Part shown: in pieces, positions 52,313-60,622 of the stretch
Layout: every line of letters starts with the position of its first letter
How positions within the stretch are numbered: position 1 is the stretch's first letter
Assembly: GCF_030326305.1 (NCBI RefSeq)
Contig: NZ_JACAKB010000012.1
Location: forward strand, 44,042-108,041
Source: Myroides odoratimimus
Lineage (GTDB): Bacteria; Bacteroidota; Bacteroidia; Flavobacteriales; Flavobacteriaceae
Direction of reading: 5' to 3'
Length of the DNA stretch: 64,000 bases
Notes under the pieces: generated by a model
What the model was told of the DNA's origin: nothing
What the model saw: the letters and a program-made list of their open reading frames with translations, nothing else
Databases searched by the model: none
Program-made: the position numbers and the translations under genes

Positions 52313-53359
52313 TTATAACAATGGGATTTTAACTCTAAAAACGGATACGGTCTGCTCTATCACGACCTCTCTGTCTTCGATCAGTAAGTATCTCTTCTTT
52401 ATATTTGTCAGCCCTAACTTAGAAGAATAAGGAAGAGTGTTCAATAATTGGAGATTATTCTCAATAATTACATATTCTTCTTCCCCATAAATATTCACAA
52501 AGAGGGGACTTTTTTTGGTTGCTTTATTGTGTTTTATTGCATTTTCTAATAACAATTGTAAGGTCATAGGTGGAATCTTCATTCCTAATAGCTCTGGTCT
52601 GACATTGATCTCTACTTGTATACTTTCGCCAAAGCGAATCTTAATCAAGTATAAATAATCAATCAAGAACTGTATCTCTTTGGCTAAACTGACTAAGTCA
52701 TGCTCTAGATTTACCAATAAATAGCGTTGTACATCCGATAATCGCTCTAAGAACTCACTTGCTTTCTCTTTATCTTCTTGAATCAGACTTCTTAACACAC
52801 TGTAATTATTAAACATAAAGTGTGGGTCTAACTGAGCTTTTAAAGATGCTAGTTGGCTCTGTAATACTATTTCTTTCATCTGTGCATTTTCATAAACGGA
52901 TTCTTTCCACATCGTTATTAGCTTTCTTCCATTGTGTACAACGATAACAAAGACAGTCAAACATAAGCCTATAAAAAACATCTGTCTAGCGTCTAACCAA
53001 TCTTCTCGTGCTGTATGATCTTGATCTATTAAATAGTAATCTGTCACAATAACTAAAAATAAGAAGACTACAACACAAATAATCACATGTAATACTCCAA
53101 ACCGAATTACTTCTTTTATGGAATACGTCTTTATCGGCAACCGATCTGACAGATAGATCCCTAAGGTCGTTACAATCCAACTGATAGCAATAAACCAAAT
53201 CACATCTGCCGTAAAGGTATATCCACTCTCAAAAGAAACTATCTGATACTGATCCGCAGTACTAATAATGTACAACGAAAAAATAAAAAACAACGCTACT
53301 AAGAGCGTTAAAGCTACTCTATACCTCCATTCTTTCTTACTTTGCTTTTGTGCTTTCAT
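52313..53359 (-). CDS. LytS-type sensor histidine kinase
   Basis: A 348-residue membrane kinase with four hydrophobic segments (about 13-33, 52-70, 86-106 and 127-142) and the His_kinase domain with the phospho-acceptor His180 in LKAQLDPHFMFNN, then SLAKEIQFLIDYLYLIKIRFG, and an ATPase part with LLLENAIKHN and KLGLTNIKKRY. This is the sensor for the LytTR regulator; the gene pair shares an operon with 3 bp between them. The ligand is unknown. Confidence 0.9.
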   Translation of the reverse strand: MKAQKQSKKEWRYRVALTLLVALFFIFSLYIISTADQYQIVSFESGYTFTADVIWFIAISWIVTTLGIYLSDRLPIKTYSIKEVIRFGVLHVIICVVVFLFLVIVTDYYLIDQDHTAREDWLDARQMFFIGLCLTVFVIVVHNGRKLITMWKESVYENAQMKEIVLQSQLASLKAQLDPHFMFNNYSVLRSLIQEDKEKASEFLERLSDVQRYLLVNLEHDLVSLAKEIQFLIDYLYLIKIRFGESIQVEINVRPELLGMKIPPMTLQLLLENAIKHNKATKKSPLFVNIYGEEEYVIIENNLQLLNTLPYSSKLGLTNIKKRYLLIEDREVVIEQTVSVFRVKIPLL

Positions 53360-53513
53360 TACAGATTAAAATTATGCTATTCTTATCTAATTCTTTTGAT
53401 TTTATACCTAAAGTAACAAAAAACAAAGCTCGTTTTACATTTTTTATAACTGAACTTGTCTTCCTTAGTCTTAAGTTAAGAAATAGCACTCAATTACAAT
53501 ACCAAAATAGGAT

Positions 53514-54101
53514 TTAACCTATTATTTTCATCATATAATAATACCCTGAAAAGCCAAGTTTATCACTTGTTCGTTCGTCTAATTCGTTGTATTTTACTTC
53601 TACAAAACCTATTTGCTCATATAGCTTTTTTGCGCGAGGATTTTCTTTGATTACATCTAAACTTACATATCTTGCATGATGTTCTAAAGCTAACTTTTCT
53701 ACTTCTTCTAATAGCATTTTACCAACTCCTAGTCCTCTAAAATTCTCATCTACTGCGATAGCATCTACATACACTACATCCTTATCTCTCTTAGATGGAA
53801 AGTACATGATGAGCTGTAGCATCTTATAAAGTCCTCTTATCAGCCCATATACCTTAATCATAATACTCAGAGAAATATTCAAAGTACATTGACCATTGTG
53901 TTGATAAGCTGCTACACCTATTAATTCTCCTTCACTAGAACGGGCCACGATAATATGCTTAGCATCTAGAGATGCTAAAATAACTTGATGTACTTCTTCC
54001 TCTGTCCCTAGTATTCCTTTTAGTTTTTCATTAAAAGCCTGTTGCAAAACATGAGCAGCAGTACTGCGGTACCCCCTGCCCAAATATCTATTTATTCTCA
54101 T
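53514..54101 (-). CDS. GNAT family N-acetyltransferase next to the LytS/LytTR pair
   Basis: A 195-residue GNAT: VDAIAVDENFRGLGVGKMLLEE holds the acetyl-CoA loop (about residues 115-135), followed by YVSLDVIKENPRAKKLYEQIGF. The N-terminal 70 residues contain VAAYQHNGQCTLNIS and a helix near YGLIRGLYKML. It lies 154 bp upstream of the sensor kinase start, on the same strand, and divergent from the TonB receptor gene; it may be a target of the LytTR system. Substrate unknown. Confidence 0.8.
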   Translation of the reverse strand: MRINRYLGRGYRSTAAHVLQQAFNEKLKGILGTEEEVHQVILASLDAKHIIVARSSEGELIGVAAYQHNGQCTLNISLSIMIKVYGLIRGLYKMLQLIMYFPSKRDKDVVYVDAIAVDENFRGLGVGKMLLEEVEKLALEHHARYVSLDVIKENPRAKKLYEQIGFVEVKYNELDERTSDKLGFSGYYYMMKIIG

Positions 54102-54342
54102 CTTCTCTAATTATTCTTACACAAAAGTACTGGAGTATTAAGCTCCCATAGGGTATAGATACATCAATTGACATTTTTTGCTCTTGAATAGCCTATTCAC
54201 TTCTATTTAAACTTAATTGCACTATAATCATCGTTTCGGTGGCTTTAGTATAGAAATGAGTTAGTTAATGTAAAAGTTCCAATAAGCCATAAAACATCCT
54301 AATACATTTACCTCAGAAATAAATGCTAATGCCATTTTAATT
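54102..54342. other. Divergent promoter region between GNAT and receptor genes
   Basis: A 241-bp gap with no gene. It must hold promoters for both divergent genes; candidate sites of a LytTR protein cannot be singled out by eye. Confidence 0.4.
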
Positions 54343-56748
54343 ATGAAGCAACTATTATTAATTCTATTAGGGGTAATGACTTTACCTTCTTGGGCTCAAT
54401 CTCAATTACAAGGGGTGATAAAAGACACACAAGCCAATCCTATCGGATGGGCAACTGTAGTCTTACAAGCAACGGACAATCCAAAAGAAGAATACTTTAT
54501 CACAAGTGAAGAAGATGGAAGTTTTGTTTTTGCAGATATTAAGTCAAAAGGAAGTTTTAAACTAACTACTAGCTTTATAGGGTATAAAGATGTGGCCTCT
54601 ACTATCACTATAAGTGATCATAATACGCCAATCAATCTAATCATAGAAAGTGACGAAAACATCTTAGATGAGGTAATGATCACCAGCCATAGAAAAGCTC
54701 TAAAAGTAACTCCTGGCAAAGCTACATTAAATATAGAGCAGAGTAACTTAGCACAAACACAGTCTGCCTATGATGTGCTAAAGACACTCCCTGGAGTTAC
54801 TATTAGTCAAAACGGAGAATTAAAAATAAAAGGTAAATCAGGTGTCACAGTATTGATGGACGGACAGCCTACTCAGCTATCTGCAGAACAATTAAAAACC
54901 ATACTTAAAGGAACTCCTGGCTCTACTTTAGAGTCTATTGAAATTATGAATATACCTCCTGCTAATATAGATGCTTCTGGTACAGGTGGGGTAATTAATA
55001 TTATCTCTAAGAAAAAGCTAGTTCAAGGCTTTTATGGAACAGTTAATTCAACTGTAGGTGTTAGTAATAAAGTAAGCACAGATCACTCTTTAAACTTAGG
55101 GTATGGCAATGATAACTGGAACTATAACTTTTTGTACTCATTTAGCTATTCGCCTGATAGATTAAGAGAGAGATATGATAAAAAAGATCTGGCTTCATTA
55201 GATCATACATGGTCAAATCAATCTCAATTCTCGGTTCTTAATAGTAAGTCTCACTTAATCAAACTAGATATAGACAGAACATTTCAGAATGGTCATGTAC
55301 TAAGCTTAAAGACTTCTATGGACTATAATGATACACCTAGTACAGTACATACCAACACAGAATTAGGTAATAATAACGATCTCTTTCACAGTGTACAAAA
55401 GAATGAGAGCAAGAGTAAATTGACTAATTTTAAAGCTGATGTAGTCTATAAAATGAAAATAGCAGAAAAAGAAAGTTGGACTACTTCCATCGGTACAATG
55501 TATGTCAAATCAGATATCAATGATGTAATCTATGGTAATAATGGACAACTATTACTGCCAAACGCCTTACTAACCAAACAACAGAATAAATATCCTACAA
55601 ATAGAAAAGAGTTCAACTTTAAATCTGATTACCAGAAACAACTTTGGGATGAAGAAAATACAACTGCAAAAGTAGAGTTTGGCGTAAAGAGTAATTATTC
55701 TATTCTTAAAACAGATGAACGTTTATACACATTCATCTCCAATGGAAACAATATTAATGTTTTGCACAAAAGTCAATTTGAGTATAAAACAGGCGTACAT
55801 GCTTTCTATGGATCAGTAGATATGACATTCGATAAATGGGCTATAACAGCAGGTTTAAGAGGAGAATACACACATATCAATGGAGATACCTTAGCTCATA
55901 AAAAGTTAGTAAAACAAGATTACTTCTCGCTATTCCCTACTGTACGACTAACGTATACAGCTAGTGATTACTATTCTGTAATGGCTTCTTACTCTAGAAG
56001 AATAGAAAGGCCTGAGTTCGATAAATTAAATCCAGCAGTGCGCTATTTAAATAGTACAACAACATCTATGGGAAACCCTAATCTACAGCCTGAGTATTCT
56101 AATAATATAGAATTAGATCAGCAGTTCTTAGGTTTCATAGATTTATCTATCGGATATAGTCGCATTACAGACCCTATGCTATACAGTTATTTTAACGAAG
56201 GAATAAACAAATCTTATTTTACTAGTATTAATGGTAAAAGTAGAAGTGAATGGTACGCTTCATTATCTGCTCCTATACCAAGTATCAATTGGTGGGAAAA
56301 CTACCATGGGGTCTACTTTTTTAATACTCGATTTGACAATAACTTAATCAATGAGAATAAAAATAGTGTTGGGGTATTTACCTATAACAACTTTAAGTTG
56401 CCTTATAATATGAATATCGAGCTTACTGCTTGGTACCAAAACGGAGGAATAGAATCTAACTTTAGATATCGTTCATTAGGGGAAGTGAATTTAGGAGTCA
56501 GTAAGAAATTCTTAAATGAGAAATTTACAGCTACACTTGCAGTAAGTGATCTGTTCAAAACAGGAGGTATTAGAACAACAACTTTAGAACATCCTGATCA
56601 ACTGACCAACTTCACTGTAAAGAATGATATGAGAGTATTCAAACTAGGAATAACTTATAATTTCGGTGGAAAGAACAAAAAAGGAGATACTCCACAAGAG
56701 GAAACAACGATAAACAAAGGACATCCTCCTGTCAAGATTATTAAATAG
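54343..56748 (+). CDS. TonB-dependent outer membrane receptor
   Basis: An 801-residue outer membrane beta-barrel protein of the OMP_b-brl_3 type. After a signal peptide (MKQLLLILLGVMTLPSWAQ) comes a CarboxypepD_reg-like domain (about 20-105), a plug (about 120-230; DVLKTLPGVTIS, GELKIKGKSGVTVLMDG, DASGTGGVINIISK) and a 22-strand barrel with the conserved RRIERPEFDKLNPAVRYL. In Flavobacteriia such receptors often take up iron-chelates or peptides and are regulated by adjacent LytTR systems. The ligand is not shown. A hairpin at 56845-56870 follows. Confidence 0.85.
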   Translation: MKQLLLILLGVMTLPSWAQSQLQGVIKDTQANPIGWATVVLQATDNPKEEYFITSEEDGSFVFADIKSKGSFKLTTSFIGYKDVASTITISDHNTPINLIIESDENILDEVMITSHRKALKVTPGKATLNIEQSNLAQTQSAYDVLKTLPGVTISQNGELKIKGKSGVTVLMDGQPTQLSAEQLKTILKGTPGSTLESIEIMNIPPANIDASGTGGVINIISKKKLVQGFYGTVNSTVGVSNKVSTDHSLNLGYGNDNWNYNFLYSFSYSPDRLRERYDKKDLASLDHTWSNQSQFSVLNSKSHLIKLDIDRTFQNGHVLSLKTSMDYNDTPSTVHTNTELGNNNDLFHSVQKNESKSKLTNFKADVVYKMKIAEKESWTTSIGTMYVKSDINDVIYGNNGQLLLPNALLTKQQNKYPTNRKEFNFKSDYQKQLWDEENTTAKVEFGVKSNYSILKTDERLYTFISNGNNINVLHKSQFEYKTGVHAFYGSVDMTFDKWAITAGLRGEYTHINGDTLAHKKLVKQDYFSLFPTVRLTYTASDYYSVMASYSRRIERPEFDKLNPAVRYLNSTTTSMGNPNLQPEYSNNIELDQQFLGFIDLSIGYSRITDPMLYSYFNEGINKSYFTSINGKSRSEWYASLSAPIPSINWWENYHGVYFFNTRFDNNLINENKNSVGVFTYNNFKLPYNMNIELTAWYQNGGIESNFRYRSLGEVNLGVSKKFLNEKFTATLAVSDLFKTGGIRTTTLEHPDQLTNFTVKNDMRVFKLGITYNFGGKNKKGDTPQEETTINKGHPPVKIIK

Positions 56749-56844
56749 ACCATCAAATAATTATGTTTCAATAGGTCAATGAGGTATGTATTATTTTCAA
56801 CTTCTTCACTATTCTTATATAGTACATATCGTAGTTGACCTCGG

Positions 56845-56870
56845 AGAGGCTGTCTTATTAGGCAGCCTCT
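56845..56870 (+). terminator. Hairpin downstream of the receptor gene
   Basis: AGAGGCTG (56845-56852) and CAGCCTCT (56863-56870) pair around a ten-base loop; a short T-rich tract follows. It lies 97 bp after the stop, directly before the nucleotidyltransferase relic. Confidence 0.5.
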
Positions 56871-56895
56871 TATCATTTTATCCTTATTAATCAAA

Positions 56896-57497
56896 CGTTA
56901 TCTCTGGAAATAAAGAAAGTACTCATAGAACAATTACTTGTACTATCAGGAGAAATTGACAATAACCAAGGCAAAAGGTATTTGGAAGTAACCATTGTAA
57001 ACCAATCAGAATTAAGTAACTTGGAATTTCCACTACACAGAGAGTTTCAGTATGGTGAGTGGCTAAGAGAAGAATATAGCAATGGATACATTCCTGAGAC
57101 TGTAAAGGATGAAGACCTTACTATCTTACTTAGAAAAGTGAGGCTTAATAGCTTAGCTCTATATGGAAAAGAAGCTACTGAAGTAATACCTACTATCTCG
57201 GATAATCGTATTTAATAAGGCTATTTTAGCATCTCTTCCTAACTTAATAAGAGAAATAGAAGATGATGAAATAAATGTGATTCTTACCCTTTGTAGAGTG
57301 TATTACTCTATTCAAACTAGGAAGTAATCTCAAAAGACAAAGCAGTAGATTATATACTGCCTATTACTCCTGATAAGTTTAAACCTATACTTGTTCAGGC
57401 TAAAGCTGTTTATTTAGGAGAAAGCAATGTTTCTAAAGATACAGATGTAGATGTACTGCATCAGTTTGCTGATTTAAAAATAACACTAATTAAATAA
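56896..57497 (+). pseudogene. Aminoglycoside O-nucleotidyltransferase relic (aadA/ANT(9)-like)
   Basis: A coding relic in three frames. From about 56896 the first frame reads LEIKKVLIEQLLVLSGEID, then YLEVTIVNQSELSNLEFP and REFQYGEWLREEYSNGYI up to SDNRI, where a one-base insertion shifts frame near 57213. The second frame gives NLIREIEDDEINVILTLC and RVYYSIQTRK, then a one-base deletion near 57328 restores VISKDKAVDYILPITPDK and AKAVYLGESN to a stop at 57495-57497. Order and wording match the AadA family (RELQFGEWQ, DERNVVLTLSRIWYS, ARQAYLGQ). The N-terminal third with the GS...SDID catalytic motif is gone. A terminator follows. Confidence 0.7.
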
Positions 57498-57525
57498 GCT
57501 TTTCTAAAGAATAGCTTATTTTTAT
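57492..57525 (+). terminator. Terminator after the nucleotidyltransferase relic
   Basis: AAATAAGCT (57492-57500), twelve-base loop, AGCTTATTT (57513-57521) and T-run; the first arm overlaps the stop codon of the relic, suggesting the former gene was an independent unit. Confidence 0.6.
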
Positions 57526-57535
57526 TCATTGTAAG

Positions 57536-57579
57536 AATGAGAATATACACCAATTCTAAAGAGGTTCTATATTCTCATT
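57536..57579. repeat. Inverted repeat over the end of the hxlR-like gene
   Basis: AATGAGAATATA (57536-57547) and TATATTCTCATT (57568-57579) are perfect 12-bp arms; the right arm is inside the last codons of the HxlR gene. Function unclear, possibly a terminator without a U-tract. Confidence 0.45.
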
Positions 57580-57876
57580 TCTTTTTATTGCTATCTCTGT
57601 TATTTTGTCTCCATGAGTATCTCCCCAGACTTCCATAGCGTCAATAACCATAAGCAGTATCTTTCCAAACTCCGTTAACTTGTACTCTACATGTAATGGA
57701 TATCCCTCAAAGATTTCTTTTGAGATAATCTCATAGTCTAAAAGCTCGCTTAATTGTTGGTTAATTACCCTTAGTGTAGCCGTTGGTATTGCTTTGTGAA
57801 TATGAGCAGGTCTATTGGTGCCATTATTAATGCAATTAATAATACAAGGTTTCCATTTTCCCCCAATAACTTTCAT
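57556..57876 (-). CDS. HxlR-family transcriptional regulator
   Basis: A 106-residue winged HTH: MKVIGGKWKPCIINCINNGTNRPAHIHKAIPTATLRVINQQL is the HxlR signature (in two pieces), continuing ISKEIFEGYPLHVEYKLTEFG, and ending WGDTHGDK. The usual short Cys-containing N-terminus before GGKW is missing or not visible, so it may sense without that cysteine. Such proteins commonly regulate a divergent quinone- or NAD(P)-dependent oxidoreductase; here an NmrA-family gene is divergent, 225 bp away. That layout resembles the ytfG/ytfH arrangement of E. coli. Confidence 0.82.
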   Translation of the reverse strand: MKVIGGKWKPCIINCINNGTNRPAHIHKAIPTATLRVINQQLSELLDYEIISKEIFEGYPLHVEYKLTEFGKILLMVIDAMEVWGDTHGDKITEIAIKRNENIEPL

Positions 57877-58101
57877 CGTAATAGAAACGCCATAATCTAG
57901 TAATTGTGGTATTGTGGTATTTTATTATTGTACATAAATAAGTTTTGTAATCTTAATAATAGTTCAAATATATTGAATGATTTTTAAATACTTTATAGGG
58001 ATAATTTTATCCATATGATTCTTTTAGCCTATATTCCATATCTTTTTTCTTGTTTTCACCTTTGCTATATAGATAAATTAAAAAGGTAAATAACTTACGA
58101 T

Positions 58102-58995
58102 ATGATAGAGAAAAACAAAGATAATGTACTGATTATAGGCGCAAGTGGACAAGTGGGATCAAGGATTATTAATACCTTACTTGCAAACAAAGCCAATGTG
58201 AATATAGTTGCTGCTATACGCTCAGAAAAACAGAAAGAAAGTTTTGAGCCAAGACAAATAGATACCACATTTATAGATCTAGATGATCCATCTACACACC
58301 TAAATGCTCTAGAAGGAATTGATACGTTATTTCTTCTAACAGGGTATAGAGTCAATATGCTAAAACAAAGTAAAACGATTTTAGATAATGCGAAGAAAAC
58401 AGGTGTTAGAAATGTAGTTCATCTAGGAGCCTGCGGACGTGATGATACTACTGTTGGACATTGGGCTTGGCATCAAATGGTAGAACGTTATATCGAGTGG
58501 CATGGTTTTACTTCTACGCATTTGCGCCCAGAAGCTTTTATGCAAAATATTCTAAGCTATGGAGGAAAGAGCACAGCTGAAAAAGGTATTTTAAACGCTT
58601 ATCTAGCTGATGCGAGACAAAGCTGGGTCGATGTAGATGATATTGCTCTAGTGGCTGCTAAAGTCATTGAATTACCTGCTAAACATGCTGGGCAAACCTA
58701 TAGACTTGGATATGACGCTAAAAACTATGCGGAGATAGCTGAGCTTATCACTAGTATTGTTGGTAAACCATATGAGTATATCGCCTTACCACCTAAGGAT
58801 TTTCTTCAAGATATGATTAATGCTGGCGCAGAGATCAGCTATATGACCTGCGTATATGAGCATTGGGAATTATATGCCAATGGCCTAATACCAGGAGCGG
58901 ATGACGTCTTTGATAATTTCTATGCCATAACTGGTAAACAGCCCACAAGATGGCCTGAATTTATTGCAAAACACAAAGAGCAATTAAGTTACTAA
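58102..58995 (+). CDS. NmrA-like NAD(P)-binding protein (QorB/YtfG type)
   Basis: A 297-residue atypical short-chain dehydrogenase. The N-terminus has the Rossmann nucleotide-binding loop VLIIGASGQVGSRIIN (residues 9-24); DTLFLLTG, VVHLGACGRD, and LRPEAFMQNIL are typical of the NmrA/quinone oxidoreductase group. It may reduce quinones or act as a redox sensor using NADPH. Divergent with an HxlR regulator, which is the classic arrangement for an inducible oxidoreductase responding to electrophile or quinone stress. Confidence 0.84.
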   Translation: MIEKNKDNVLIIGASGQVGSRIINTLLANKANVNIVAAIRSEKQKESFEPRQIDTTFIDLDDPSTHLNALEGIDTLFLLTGYRVNMLKQSKTILDNAKKTGVRNVVHLGACGRDDTTVGHWAWHQMVERYIEWHGFTSTHLRPEAFMQNILSYGGKSTAEKGILNAYLADARQSWVDVDDIALVAAKVIELPAKHAGQTYRLGYDAKNYAEIAELITSIVGKPYEYIALPPKDFLQDMINAGAEISYMTCVYEHWELYANGLIPGADDVFDNFYAITGKQPTRWPEFIAKHKEQLSY

Positions 58996-59107
58996 GTATA
59001 GTTACCCTTAGCTATTATACTAACGCCACTGGCTACTTACTTTAAACAGTTACTTTTGTAAGTAGTCACTTAAGAATTATGATATAACAAATGGAAAATA
59101 ACAGTCA

Positions 59108-59268
59108 AATACATAACGAGATATCAAATACTCCTATGCTGGACAAGTTATGTCTCTAATTTTATTCGCATACCAGACAAAAAGGCAACCATAGTGGTGC
59201 TGACAAATAACACAAAAAACAGTACTATTGAAATTAGTCATCAATTAGCTAGTATTGTTTTACAATAA
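59108..59268 (+). pseudogene. Relic of the C-terminus of a serine (beta-lactamase-family) hydrolase
   Basis: A frame ending at TAA 59266-59268 reads SYVSNFIRIPDKKATIVVLTNN, then TIEISHQLASIVLQ. The 'IPDKK.TIVVLTNN' motif and the following helix are typical of the last strand and helix of class-C beta-lactamase/penicillin-binding serine hydrolases. The frames upstream (ATG at 59091 and others) do not connect, so only the last ~50 residues remain. Confidence 0.5.
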
Positions 59269-59289
59269 GCAAAAGCATAGAAACAAGAA

Positions 59290-59334
59290 AGCTTGCTTTG
59301 TTTGTCATTCTTGATGATGCAAACAAAACAAGCT
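59290..59334. terminator. Long hairpin after the serine-hydrolase relic
   Basis: AGCTTGcTTTGTTTG (59290-59304), 15-base loop, CAAACAAAaCAAGCT (59320-59334): 14 of 15 pairs. A loose T-rich run follows; probably the former terminator of the relic gene. Confidence 0.5.
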
Positions 59335-59545
59335 GTCTCTTATTTTCAGATTCAGTGAGCCTAAAACATGGCTATATTTTTTAGGATTACATTAAATTTT
59401 ATCTTTCTTCCTCCTTTGTTTTATTGGTAGTTTGCATGATGTCTTATCTTGATTGGTATCAAAATAAGAAATACCAGTATTGCTAAACTTCTAATGGCTC
59501 TAAGTGGTTGTATTTGGAATTACATAACAAAACCATAATTTCAAC

Positions 59546-60013
59546 CTACTTTGTCACAGAGACCCAATCAACAAAATTACATAAACCAATCAATTCTTCT
59601 TGTTTTAGTTGAACTACAGTATTAGCACTACCCCCAGCAGGATAGAGCACTTGATGTTTTTTTAAAGATTCATCAAAATAGATTTTAGTTGGTCCCTTTA
59701 CCTTAAAAGGACAGACTCCCCCTACTCGATGGCCTACTAACTCTTCTACATCTTCATATTTAAGCATCTTAGCTTTAATACCAAAAGTGTCTTTAAAAGC
59801 TTTATTATCTATTTTACTATTTCCTGAAGCGACGACAAGAATAGCAGTTCCCTCTTCTGGGGCATAAAGTGTTATACTCTTTGCTATTTGGTCGCTATCA
59901 CAACCAATCGCAATTGCAGCTTCACCTACAGTAGCTGTACTCTCCTTAAATTCAATAAAACGATCTTCAAACCCCTTGCTTTTCAGATAGTCTTTCACTT
60001 TTAAATGGTTCAT
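59546..60013 (-). CDS. YbaK/EbsC-family aminoacyl-tRNA deacylase
   Basis: A 155-residue cytosolic protein: HLKVKDYLKSKGFEDR and ESTATVGEAAIAIGC lead to the conserved strand IAKSITLYA, then SGNSKIDNKAFK, and the active-site GGVCPFKVKGPTKIYFDESL, with the lysine motif before VLYPAGGSANTVVQL. YbaK-type enzymes hydrolyse misacylated tRNA, most often Cys-tRNA(Pro), as a quality check. Stand-alone gene; not in an operon with a tRNA synthetase. Confidence 0.85.
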   Translation of the reverse strand: MNHLKVKDYLKSKGFEDRFIEFKESTATVGEAAIAIGCDSDQIAKSITLYAPEEGTAILVVASGNSKIDNKAFKDTFGIKAKMLKYEDVEELVGHRVGGVCPFKVKGPTKIYFDESLKKHQVLYPAGGSANTVVQLKQEELIGLCNFVDWVSVTK

Positions 60014-60277
60014 AATAATTAATATTGGTTTTTAAAAATAGGAATTATAATACAATTGACAAGATTAATTAGTAAAGACTTCTTTTCTATGAAAGCCAAA
60101 AAAAGCAGCTTATTGCCATATCACTTAGTATTTTTAAATCTACTCTTACTTTTAAATCGTTAATCTTAATTACATTTATTATACAATCAAAAGAAGATTT
60201 AAAAGCCTTTGCTAGAATCCTTGCATTCTTAATGAACTACCCTGAGGCAAAGTCTCGCAAAAATCTTTTGGTTATAA

Positions 60278-60306
60278 TTTGTAATATCTTAAAAAGATAT
60301 TACAAA
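60278..60306. repeat. Perfect inverted repeat, probable operator
   Basis: TTTGTAATATCTT, three bases, AAGATATTACAAA; symmetric, no T-run following, so an operator is more likely than a terminator. Confidence 0.5.
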
Positions 60307-60435
60307 ACTAAAACTATAAAAAGTATAGCATATTAGTCTAATGCGAGATAAAAATAGCTCAAAACACAGATAACAAGAAGTAGTAAACTGTATCGTAATA
60401 TAATCTAACTAATCAAAGATATTTTATAGATGAGT

Positions 60436-60464
60436 TATACTAAGACTGATTTATCTTAGGTATA
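60436..60464. promoter_or_regulatory. Inverted repeat near the second MocR promoter
   Basis: TATACTAAGA and TCTTAGGTATA pair with one extra G; about 160 bp before the ATG at 60623, and of the kind bound by MocR dimers. Confidence 0.35.
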
Positions 60465-60622
60465 ATTTAACTAAGTCGATTATCCTTGAATTATAAAATA
60501 AGTTGCTACTATCAAAAACAACACTTCGATCTTCCCTTACCAATTATTCAACGAAAACAACAATTCATTCTCGTTATTTACTCTATATTTATGCATCCTT
60601 TATAAATCAACTCATAGTTCAT

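Larger units (their letters stand above)
58996..59545. other. 550-bp gap with serine-hydrolase relic and hairpin
   Basis: No intact gene. It contains the tail of a former serine hydrolase (59108-59268) and a hairpin at 59290-59334. The rest is AT-rich spacer. Confidence 0.5.
60014..60622. other. 609-bp region with operators before the second MocR gene
   Basis: No gene. Two inverted repeats are obvious: TTTGTAATATCTT (60278-60290) with AAGATATTACAAA (60294-60306), a perfect 13-bp arm pair; and TATACTAAGA (60436-60445) with TCTTAGGTATA (60454-60464). A looser palindrome spans 60327-60345. They lie 320-160 bp upstream of the MocR start and probably control it. Confidence 0.5.
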
